A stretch of DNA of 9,400 bases from Chloroflexota bacterium (GTDB taxonomy: Bacteria > Chloroflexota > Dehalococcoidia > GIF9 > UBA5620): positions 1 to 9,400 of the forward strand of contig JAPLHH010000074.1 of NCBI GenBank assembly GCA_026389735.1. Reading direction: 5' to 3'. Positions within the stretch are counted from its first letter, which is position 1, and every line of letters starts with the position of its first letter. The translations under genes were made by a program, and so were the position numbers. This document shows, piece after piece, positions 1 to 4,816 of this stretch. The notes under the pieces were generated by a model, which saw nothing but the letters and a program-made list of their open reading frames with translations, ran no database searches and was not told the DNA's origin.

Positions 1-264
1 TAGATCCAGGACAATACCGCCTTGTTTTGGAATAGTAGTGCCGTAAAAGTGTGCGCAAGAACTGACGGGCACCACAGGTATTGAATGCTCATTTGCGAAT
101 TTGATGACCTTTTGAACCTCTTCAGTCTTTTTGGGTTTTACGACATAGTTCGGCACTCCCGATGGTACGAGGCTGAAGTCCGTAGAATATGCCTTTAGAA
201 CTTCGGGGTCATCGGTGAACTTCTCTGACCCTACCAGTTTCAGGAGTCCTTCTCTTATATTCAT
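1..264 (-). CDS. FAD-binding (PCMH-type) oxidoreductase, N-terminal part
   Basis: Only the first 88 codons are in the window; the gene runs off the left edge. The visible part reads like the FAD_binding_4 domain of GlcD/lactate-dehydrogenase/vanillyl-alcohol-oxidase-type flavoproteins. It has an N-terminal helix, then YSTDFS (about residues 26-31), the stretch YVVKPKKTEEVQKVI (43-57), FANEHSIPVVPVS (59-71) and GGIVLDL at the edge. In this family the domain binds FAD and the C-terminal part, not seen here, oxidises a hydroxy acid or alcohol. The usual glycine-rich PVGGGT segment is replaced by PVSSCAHFYGTT, a variant I associate with a sub-branch rather than with damage. The ATG at 264 is supported by a perfect AGGAGGT (271-277) six bases upstream. 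The gene lies downstream of the MFS gene in the same direction, so a shared substrate is possible but is inference. The substrate is unknown. Confidence 0.85.
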   Translation of the reverse strand, partial: MNIREGLLKLVGSEKFTDDPEVLKAYSTDFSLVPSGVPNYVVKPKKTEEVQKVIKFANEHSIPVVPVSSCAHFYGTTIPKQGGIVLDL

Positions 265-375
265 AGTTTGACCTCCTTCTTTATAAATAATTAGCTTAAA
301 AGCTGCGTGACAGGGCAGGACGCCTGGTTTATTGCCTTTGATGAAGTCTGCTACTAGACTAAAAGCAAGCGATTC

Positions 376-436
376 AAAAAAATAGGGAACTTATCAAATA
401 GCTGACATTTCTCCAGGATTTCTCCAGATAGCTCCC
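376..436 (-). terminator. Terminator-like hairpin in the leader of the FAD oxidase gene
   Basis: Read leftward, GGGAGCTATC (436-427) can pair with GATAAGTTCCC (395-385): ten pairs with one bulged base and one G-U. TA and seven T (382-376) follow directly. The loop holds a tandem 10-base repeat, CTGGAGAAAT, at 427-418 and 416-407. It could simply end MFS transcription. However, a good promoter (450-478) lies just upstream, so it may also act as an attenuator in the leader of the FAD oxidase mRNA. Confidence 0.5.
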
Positions 437-449
437 CCGGCTGCTTAAT

Positions 450-478
450 AATATATCTACCTTTTCAAACCCTGTCAA
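450..478 (-). promoter_or_regulatory. Sigma70-type promoter for the FAD oxidase
   Basis: On the minus strand there is TTGACA (478-473), a 17-base spacer and TATATT (455-450). The -35 box lies directly beyond the MFS stop codon. The predicted start near 443 gives a leader of about 180 bases before the ATG at 264, unusually long compared with other transcripts here. Confidence 0.6.
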
Positions 479-480
479 GT

Positions 481-1659
481 TTAATTATTCTTTTTTCTAC
501 AAGCCTCTAGTACTACTATTGGAATAATACCTAACGAAGCCAAGATGGACATTGACACAAAACTCCACCAGTAATTCCCGGTATTATCCCGCAAGATGCC
601 AGCAATAGCAGGACCTAATGCATTCCCAAGACCCTGGCAGGTTAATATAATGCCGAAGCCAATCCCACGGACTCGCTCGGGAAGGATATCGGCAGGCATG
701 GCGAATATTGCAGGAGTAAACATGGCTATAAAAATCCCCATAGAAAAAGCCAGTAGAGCAGCATAATTGGTAAACCGGGGAATTAGAAACAGCATTAAGG
801 CTATGCCTATTAAGCCGATTAATACGAACAGCCATTTTTTGCCCAATCGGTCAACCATCATGCCTACCAGTGCTGCCAGTATAATGGACCCGAACATTGG
901 AGCACTGGAAATGAGACCAGCCAGGGCAATGCCTTTGCCACTGCTGATAAAGTAATCTGGAGCATAGGTGAAGTATGCAAGCATGGCCGCGCCAAACAGC
1001 GCCCATGAAATGCCAACGCACCATATTTCCCACCCGGCTTCCTTTATCAATGTAATTAAATTGCCTGATGTTTGCGTTTCCAATTGCTCGCTCTTTTTAT
1101 CTCTGATAAGCATAATAAACAGCAGCAAAGCGAGAGCACATAAAACAGCGCTGATCCAGATTGGCACCTTCCAGCCCAGGCTGTAGGCTAAAATACCCGT
1201 AAAGTTCAGCACCAGTACGGTACCCAGCGGAAAAGCGGTGTGATATACACCCATTGCCAGCCCTATCTCATGTCCGGCGAACCAGGTGGTGATCATCTTT
1301 GGCAGTGTTACCACTATTATTGTCGCTCCCAATCCAATTATCAGGCGGCCAATAATCAAGACCCCGTAGCTATTTCCCATGGCTACTATAATTGTTCCCA
1401 GTATCATCATTGCCAGTGACGCAGTGCCGATTATCCTGGCACCGAACCGGTCCACAAGTAAGCCACTGGGGATAGAAAGTATGATTGCCGGGAATACAGC
1501 CAGGCTCATAAGCACACCTGCCTCCGTGTGAGAAATGTGCAATGTGTCTATTAAAATTCCTAGAATAGGTGGGATATTCTGGAAGACAACCGCATAAGTC
1601 AGGTAACAAAATGCGGATACTATCAGGATTTTCCAGCGATATTTATCAGTAAGTTCCAT
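481..1659 (-). CDS. Major facilitator superfamily transporter
   Basis: A 392-residue, strongly hydrophobic protein with the length and roughly twelve membrane segments of a standard MFS permease, an inner-membrane secondary transporter. The family motif A appears as GLLVDRFGARI (residues 66-76) between segments 2 and 3, and its half-repeat GMMVDRLGKKW (266-276) sits at the same place in the second half. A GRLIIGLGAT stretch (104-113) matches the segment-4 motif B pattern. The hydrophilic central loop is about residues 186-205. The overall look recalls the CynX/NarK and oxalate/formate antiporter branches, but the substrate cannot be read from the sequence. The ATG at 1659 is the natural start: MELTDKYRWK is a short cytoplasmic tail before segment 1. 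No clear Shine-Dalgarno precedes it. A good promoter lies at 1723-1751. It is followed by the FAD oxidase gene. Confidence 0.9.
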   Translation of the reverse strand: MELTDKYRWKILIVSAFCYLTYAVVFQNIPPILGILIDTLHISHTEAGVLMSLAVFPAIILSIPSGLLVDRFGARIIGTASLAMMILGTIIVAMGNSYGVLIIGRLIIGLGATIIVVTLPKMITTWFAGHEIGLAMGVYHTAFPLGTVLVLNFTGILAYSLGWKVPIWISAVLCALALLLFIMLIRDKKSEQLETQTSGNLITLIKEAGWEIWCVGISWALFGAAMLAYFTYAPDYFISSGKGIALAGLISSAPMFGSIILAALVGMMVDRLGKKWLFVLIGLIGIALMLFLIPRFTNYAALLAFSMGIFIAMFTPAIFAMPADILPERVRGIGFGIILTCQGLGNALGPAIAGILRDNTGNYWWSFVSMSILASLGIIPIVVLEACRKKNN

Positions 1660-1975
1660 TAGAATTATTAAATACTATTTGACGGATATGGGTCGTGAAA
1701 TGGACGATGATAATAAACAGAAATTATAAGACCTGCCGCTAGCTTAATCAATTTCCAGCTAATTTCCATGGCATAAGTATTTTTTTCTGACTATACATCG
1801 CTGCCAGATGGCCCATAAAAAACATTACCTCAGCTACTATTTCTGCTTTGTTAGTAGCATATCAAGGCGGGCGATATAACGCTAAGAATTATACATGTGA
1901 CTATCAACCTGGAGGTATATTTCAATAGATAGAGAGGTCCCCTGTATCTAAAGCTGAGCAATGTCAATTGGAACC
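1660..1975. other. Intergenic region between tRNA-Lys and the MFS gene
   Basis: I see no gene in these 316 bases. They hold the MFS promoter and leader, and an inverted repeat GCTACTA/TAGTAGC (1833-1839 and 1852-1858, 12-base loop). On the minus strand, ten bases past this hairpin, there is a run of six T (1822-1817). This could be a weak terminator for leftward transcription from tRNA-Lys, but the gap to the T run is too large to be sure. The segment around 1909-1935 (a GGAGG followed by no open frame) looks like a ribosome site but leads to nothing. Confidence 0.5.
1723..1751 (-). promoter_or_regulatory. Promoter for the MFS transporter gene
   Basis: On the minus strand there is TTGATT (1751-1746), a 17-base spacer and a perfect TATAAT (1728-1723). 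Transcription would start near 1716, giving a leader of roughly 57 bases before the ATG at 1659. No operator is obvious. Confidence 0.6.
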
Positions 1976-2051
1976 TGGTAGGCCGTACAGGGATCGAACC
2001 TGTGACACCCTGATTAAAAGTCAGGTGCTCTACCAACTGAGCTAACGGCCC
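1976..2051 (-). tRNA. tRNA-Lys (anticodon TTT)
   Basis: Seventy-six bases fold as a full cloverleaf. The acceptor arm is GGGCCGT with ACGGCCT (first pair G-U). The D arm contains AGCTCAGTTGGTAGAGC. The anticodon arm is CCTGA-CTTTTAA-TCAGG with anticodon TTT, and the T arm contains GGTTCGATCC. The discriminator is A and CCA is encoded. A promoter at 2066-2095 fits transcription beginning about eight bases before the mature 5' end. Confidence 0.97.
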
Positions 2052-2065
2052 GTGGGACGCCCATT

Positions 2066-2095
2066 ATTATACGGCTGCCAATGTCAAATATTCAA
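2066..2095 (-). promoter_or_regulatory. Promoter for tRNA-Lys
   Basis: On the minus strand there is TTGAAT (2095-2090), an 18-base spacer and a perfect TATAAT (2071-2066), with the predicted start near 2059. A closer TTGACA match (2086-2081) sits only ten bases from the -10 box, too near to serve as its -35. Confidence 0.5.
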
Positions 2096-2104
2096 ACAGA
2101 TGAT

Positions 2105-2160
2105 GGTCGCTGCTGTTGCGACTCTGCGGAGTCACTGCCAGGGTGGTTTGTGAAGCGACC
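2105..2160. repeat. Nested inverted repeat next to the 90-residue gene
   Basis: The outer arms GGTCGCT (2105-2111) and AGCGACC (2154-2160) enclose an inner hairpin GACTC-TGCG-GAGTC (2120-2133). The outer right arm touches the stop codon of the gene at 2161-2433, so the structure would form the start of that mRNA's 3' untranslated region. It lacks a T tract on either strand, so it is not a standard intrinsic terminator. Confidence 0.4.
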
Positions 2161-2433
2161 TTATTCGGAGGCCAGAAGGGTGTGGAGGTACTGCGCTAGA
2201 GCTGGATGTATGTCACAGATATAACCGTCCTTGGTCGCTTCCACGGAAAAGGTCAATCTGCCCGGCCGCCGGGGCGAGTCATCGAATTTGTTGAGCCCGG
2301 TTTCATCCCAGGGCATTTCTTTTCCCAGTACATCCAACATGCCCCGTACATCTCGCGGCTGTTGCAGCATTACTTCGAAGCGTAGCCTTTTTGCCAATAT
2401 GTCCAGTTGTTCATTTTTAAGTTTTATTCTCAT
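2161..2433 (-). CDS. Hypothetical protein, 90 residues
   Basis: I do not recognise a family. The product is small, soluble and fairly charged: a basic N-terminal helix (MRIKLKNEQLDILAKRLRFEV), a Pro/Asp-rich middle (DSPRRPGR at about 52-59), then a strand-like stretch (LTFSVEATKDGYICDI, about 60-75) and a C-terminal helix. It has no signal peptide, membrane segment or metal-binding cluster. It is accepted as real because it begins with ATG, sits behind a well-formed promoter (2525-2553) and has a balanced composition without frameshifts. The ribosome site is weak, with only a purine-rich AAGGGTAGAAAGTGGA stretch before the ATG. The gene stands alone between tRNA-Lys and a pseudogene stub, so context says nothing about its role. 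Confidence 0.6.
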   Translation of the reverse strand: MRIKLKNEQLDILAKRLRFEVMLQQPRDVRGMLDVLGKEMPWDETGLNKFDDSPRRPGRLTFSVEATKDGYICDIHPALAQYLHTLLASE

Positions 2434-2486
2434 AGTTCCACTTTCTACCCTTCAAATGCCTTGGATTTATGGATGTTTTCTTATGT

Positions 2487-2511
2487 TAGTGCCACACATA
2501 TAGCGGCACTA
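2487..2511. promoter_or_regulatory. Inverted repeat just downstream of a promoter, possible operator
   Basis: TAGTGCC (2487-2493) and GGCACTA (2505-2511) form a 7-base inverted repeat around an 11-base centre. With transcription predicted to begin near 2518 on the minus strand, it covers about +8 to +32 of the mRNA for the 90-residue protein. A repressor site or a leader hairpin are both possible. Confidence 0.35.
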
Positions 2512-2524
2512 TACAGGCTTAAAA

Positions 2525-2553
2525 AGTCTACCACATCCTTTGTTCATAATCAA
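2525..2553 (-). promoter_or_regulatory. Promoter for the 90-residue protein gene
   Basis: On the minus strand there is TTGATT (2553-2548), a 17-base spacer and TAGACT (2530-2525). It is a moderate match with ideal spacing. It would give a leader of about 85 bases that includes the inverted repeat at 2487-2511. Confidence 0.45.
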
Positions 2554-2704
2554 TACCACGAATTGCCGATAGTATAGCCGATTTACACTGCCTGTAACCA
2601 GCTATAGTAGTATGAATGTTCTGCGAACGAGCGCTGTATTAATAATTGTCAAAGAATGGCAACGGGTTTGGGAGTGCTGGTATCTGGCTGCTATCTAGTC
2701 AGGT

Positions 2705-2815
2705 TCAGGGGGGGGGGCAGACTGGTCGTGAACTTCTTTCTATCCCTGTGGCAGAGCAGCCAGTGGCTAAGCCAGCCAGTCCGGCCCCGATGATGATAAT
2801 TGATTTCTGAGTCAT
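2705..2815 (-). pseudogene. Remnant of a FAD/NAD(P)-binding oxidoreductase (phytoene-desaturase-like N-terminus)
   Basis: An ATG at 2815 opens 36 codons beginning MTQKSIIIIGAGLAGLATGC, a textbook N-terminal Rossmann dinucleotide motif: a hydrophobic strand followed by GxGxxG, then the start of the first helix. This is how NAD(P)/FAD-dependent oxidoreductases of the phytoene-desaturase/amine-oxidase type begin. The family match ends after the cysteine at residue 20, and the rest (SATGIERSSRPVCPPP) does not resemble the expected helix and second strand. The frame ends at TGA right after ten consecutive C (2717-2708 on this strand). A purine-rich AAGGAG lies about 20 bases before the ATG and a TATAAT-like box at 2874-2869, as if the promoter region had survived. 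I see no continuation of the enzyme in any frame to 2434. It is most likely a deletion remnant. Confidence 0.6.
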
Positions 2816-2906
2816 TTTTCTCTTTTACTTGGTTAACTCCTTTCCGTCCTGGCCGTGACCTTCAGGTGATTATACAACTAGCTGCATTTTCTTAACAGAC
2901 CGCGTA

Positions 2907-2934
2907 TTGACTTTTGAAAGGTGTGGCCTATAAT
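2907..2934 (+). promoter_or_regulatory. Promoter for the dodecin gene
   Basis: TTGACT (2907-2912), a 16-base spacer and a perfect TATAAT (2929-2934). Transcription should start near 2941, about 29 bases before the ATG, with the ribosome site GGAAAGGGGG at 2956-2965. It is one of the strongest promoter matches in the window. Confidence 0.7.
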
Positions 2935-2969
2935 ATTGGGCTATAGAAGACTTCAGGAAAGGGGGCAAA

Positions 2970-3188
2970 ATGGCTAGCAGCGTATACAAGGTTATCACAC
3001 TAGTAGGAACGAGCACCGAGTCCTGGGAGAAAGCGGCCGCATCTGCTGTAGAGATGGCTTCGAAGTCCCTGCGTGACCTCCGTATTGCAGAGGTAGAGGA
3101 GCTGGATATGCAGCTCGAAAATGGCAAGGTTACCAGCTATCGGGCGAGGGTGAGGGTCTCCTTCAAGTACGAAGGTAAAGAGAAATAG
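2970..3188 (+). CDS. Dodecin-family protein
   Basis: The 72-residue product has the full dodecin pattern: VYKVITLVGTS (strand 1), the helix ESWEKAAASAVEMASKSLR, then EVEELDMQLENGKVTSYRARVRVSFKYE (strands 2 and 3). Dodecins assemble as hollow dodecamers that store or buffer flavins. In the flavin-binding archetypes a Trp (in the RWFEV segment) stacks on the isoalloxazine ring and a Gln in strand 3 contacts it. Here the aligned positions are Ile39 (RIAEV) and Arg58 (SYRAR), so flavin binding of the usual kind is doubtful. The only Trp, Trp19, lies in the helix. Start, ribosome site and promoter agree. It is the only protein-coding gene on the + strand and has no partner gene. The family call is firm; the ligand is open. 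Confidence 0.9.
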   Translation: MASSVYKVITLVGTSTESWEKAAASAVEMASKSLRDLRIAEVEELDMQLENGKVTSYRARVRVSFKYEGKEK

Positions 3189-3289
3189 TCGTAACCCGGT
3201 ACGGACGACCTGGTGGCAACACGCTCGAGCAAGACGCCGAAGCGAATTGAGCGATTTGATGCACGTAGGGACTCATTTTGAAGTTAAAC

Positions 3290-3332
3290 TTGGAGCGGGT
3301 GAGCAGATTCGAACTGCCGACGTCTTGCTTGG
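3290..3332. repeat. 43-bp copy of the tRNA-Gly 3' half (att-like site, distal)
   Basis: This stretch is identical over 43 bases to 4163-4205. It carries tRNA-Gly positions 35-76 (half of the anticodon loop, the 3' anticodon strand, variable loop, T arm, acceptor 3' strand and CCA) plus one extra base. Identity stops abruptly at 3333, and no D arm or 5' acceptor strand follows, so it is not a functional tRNA. Confidence 0.85.
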
Positions 3333-3374
3333 AGACTGAAGTGGAGAATAGTCTTGCTGGCTCATGGGTCTTGG

Positions 3375-4106
3375 TTACTTCTTAGGCAAAAGGCTGCATT
3401 TACATTTGCCACACAGCCTTAGTATAAAGCCTCGTAAGAAACATGGGTCTTGGCTCCTTTGTCGACAAGATATCCACCACTTGCATCTGACTCCCAGTAT
3501 CGTGACTCCCAATATCAAGAGTGGAATTAGAAAAGAACATAACGCGAGCCATAGCCACCAACTCGGTTTCCAGCAATCAAGCCCCGGAAGCAGGCAGAAG
3601 ACAAAGATTAGAAAGAGCGCAACGCATACGGCGATAAATAGACATCTTTTGTTATAGTTTCGTTCACTAATGTCCCTTCCATAAACTATTGGTTTTGGCT
3701 TCCCTTTTGCCTTCAGTGTTTCCCCGGCATTAAAGATTTGTTGCATGACTGCAATAAGGGCTATGATAAAGGCACCCATCAAAAAGCCTGCTGCAAGCTG
3801 TTGCATCCGTCCTATTAGGCAGGCAGCTATGCTACACTGCACTGTTTTACCAGCAAGTAACCAATGTAGGCCTGTAAAACTGAAGGCGAGAATGGCAAAC
3901 AGTACTCCTGCAGACAGCCATAAGTATGCTATATGGGTAGAGAAGAGCCTATCTGATTCTAGCCTTCCCTTTTTTTCTTGATAAGGCCGTTCAGCGTAGA
4001 AACTGTGTACCCAAAGCTGAGACCATACGAGTAGGATTGCCGTTAGAAAGCCAGCAGCCACCAAAAAGATTTGGTGCCAGTCGGTAGGACAGGTTTGTTG
4101 AAGCAT
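3375..4106 (-). CDS. Unrecognised multi-spanning membrane protein with Cys-rich C-terminus
   Basis: A 243-residue protein with about five hydrophobic membrane segments (roughly 13-33, 60-80, 104-124, 155-175 and 182-204). Two hydrophilic loops separate them: 38-56, rich in Lys/Arg/Glu, and 128-154, with KAKGKPKPIVYGRDISERNY. The C-terminal tail of about 40 residues holds six cysteines (208, 214, 222, 232, 235, 237), the last three as CGKCKC, suggesting a small zinc or metal site. I know no family with this arrangement. The start at 4106 has only a weak purine-rich site upstream. It is the only gene between the two tRNA-Gly repeats and lies directly downstream of that tRNA in the same direction. 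It may be read from the tRNA promoter, since I see no better one. The long open frame and consistent topology support a real gene; the function is unknown. Confidence 0.6.
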   Translation of the reverse strand: MLQQTCPTDWHQIFLVAAGFLTAILLVWSQLWVHSFYAERPYQEKKGRLESDRLFSTHIAYLWLSAGVLFAILAFSFTGLHWLLAGKTVQCSIAACLIGRMQQLAAGFLMGAFIIALIAVMQQIFNAGETLKAKGKPKPIVYGRDISERNYNKRCLFIAVCVALFLIFVFCLLPGLDCWKPSWWLWLALCSFLIPLLILGVTILGVRCKWWISCRQRSQDPCFLRGFILRLCGKCKCSLLPKK

Positions 4107-4162
4107 GGCTAATTCTCAAATACCCCGAGAAGCGAGGTGCCTCATTTTTCCACGTTGTATCT

Positions 4163-4205
4163 TTGGAGCGGGTGAGCAGATTCGAACTGCCGACGTCTTG
4201 CTTGG
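4163..4205. repeat. 43-bp tRNA-Gly 3' half (att-like site, proximal)
   Basis: The copy of the direct repeat that is continuous with the intact tRNA-Gly; it matches 3290-3332 exactly. The boundary at 4205 falls inside the anticodon loop, flanked by the perfect anticodon-stem dyad CTTGC/GCAAG. Confidence 0.85.
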
Positions 4206-4239
4206 GAAGCAAGCATTCTGACCACTGAATTACACCCGC
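4164..4239 (-). tRNA. tRNA-Gly (anticodon CCC)
   Basis: Seventy-six bases with a complete cloverleaf. The acceptor arm is GCGGGTG with CACCCGC and a discriminator T, as usual for bacterial glycine tRNAs. The anticodon arm is CTTGC-TTCCCAA-GCAAG with anticodon CCC. The T arm is GGCAG-TTCGAAT-CTGCT, and CCA is encoded. A close promoter (4249-4277) starts only a few bases before it. Its 3' half is repeated at 3290-3332. Confidence 0.96.
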
Positions 4240-4248
4240 ACTGCTGTT

Positions 4249-4277
4249 ATATTACTTTTGTAATAATGAGATGTCAA
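4249..4277 (-). promoter_or_regulatory. Promoter for tRNA-Gly
   Basis: On the minus strand there is a perfect TTGACA (4277-4272), a 17-base spacer and TAATAT (4254-4249). The predicted start near 4242 is three bases before the mature tRNA. The perfect 10-base palindrome AGGTGCACCT (4286-4295) lies between it and the trmO stop. Confidence 0.7.
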
Positions 4278-4305
4278 TAGGTCAGAGGTGCACCTTAGGG
4301 AATCG

Positions 4306-4749
4306 TTATGCTGTTATCCAGCCGGGGGTCTTTGCCTCGGTGGAGGAGTCATTGTCGGGGATATAGGGCTTAATATCCAGCACCGGCGTCCCGTCTACGG
4401 CATCAAGGCCGATGACTTTGAGTACATTATCCCGGCGTTCCAGCAGTTTGACGGTCGTTATACCTATGGGATTGGGGCGTGCTGGGCTGCGGCTGGCAAA
4501 GACACCGACGAGGGGCAGGTTCTGGTTGGCTTTGGGATGTACTTTCCTTATTGAGCGCTGTGATTGAGGTACTTTGTGCATCCAGTAGATGACGATGATG
4601 TGGGAGAACTCGTCTATTCTGCTGAGGGCTTCCTTCAAGTCCTCGTCGATTATTATCTCAGAGGTAACCGTTTGCCAGTCTTCTGTTTTCGGTTCTTTGA
4701 TGCTATTTTTGACGAAGCCGATTGGTGGTAAATTTATTTCCATGGGCAT
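4306..4749 (-). CDS. trmO: tRNA (t6A37) N6-methyltransferase TrmO/TsaA family
   Basis: A 147-residue protein of the UPF0066/TsaA family. In E. coli TrmO uses S-adenosylmethionine to methylate N6 of threonylcarbamoyl-adenosine 37 in some threonine tRNAs, which tunes decoding. The start fits the family (INLPPIGFVKNSI at 5-17). The diagnostic block is GVFASRSPARPNPIGIT (82-98), followed by the LDAVDGTPVLDIKPYIP stretch (115-131). It is about the size of the single-domain archaeal and anaerobe forms and lacks the C-terminal extension of E. coli TrmO. The ATG at 4749 or at 4743 matches the family N-terminus. An in-frame GTG at 4794 would add 15 unlike residues and has no spaced ribosome site, so I reject it. 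None of the starts has a good Shine-Dalgarno. It lies 67 bases behind the HCS/Re-citrate synthase gene, probably on one transcript. Confidence 0.88.
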   Translation of the reverse strand: MPMEINLPPIGFVKNSIKEPKTEDWQTVTSEIIIDEDLKEALSRIDEFSHIIVIYWMHKVPQSQRSIRKVHPKANQNLPLVGVFASRSPARPNPIGITTVKLLERRDNVLKVIGLDAVDGTPVLDIKPYIPDNDSSTEAKTPGWITA

Positions 4750-4816
4750 ATATAGTTGGGCTGGCTGAAGCAGTCTGCTTAGTAAAGTATGCACCTTTGT
4801 TTTAAGAGGAGCGTGA

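Larger units (their letters stand above)
3290..4205. mobile_element. Putative small or decayed integrated element in tRNA-Gly
   Basis: Two direct 43-bp repeats of the tRNA-Gly 3' half lie 873 bp apart. The copy next to the 5' half completes an intact tRNA; the other is a stub. This is the footprint of tyrosine-recombinase integration into a tRNA gene, with the repeat boundary in the anticodon loop as is common for such sites. Between them lies one gene, an orphan membrane protein. No integrase, excisionase or replication gene is present. It may therefore be a deletion remnant, a satellite mobilised in trans, or a simple duplication that mimics an element. The repeats are seen; the mechanism is inferred. 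Confidence 0.5.

Noticed and set aside
1851..2036. Leftward open frame across tRNA-Lys (MVEHLTFNQGVTGSIPVRPT...)
   Set aside because: It is the typical chance translation of a tRNA gene and has no ribosome site.
3364..3657. 97-codon + strand frame within the tRNA-Gly-bounded unit
   Set aside because: Antisense to the membrane-protein gene; His/Ser-rich reading with no ribosome site. The leftward frame shows consistent membrane topology instead.
3991..4212. Leftward open frame starting in tRNA-Gly (MLPKQDVGSSNLLTRS...)
   Set aside because: Its N-terminus is the translated 3' half of the tRNA, and the rest is the membrane-protein gene in another frame.
4744..4794. Longer trmO start at the GTG at 4794
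   Set aside because: The extra residues MHTLLSRLLQPAQLY do not match the family N-terminus and AAAGG touches the GTG without spacing.
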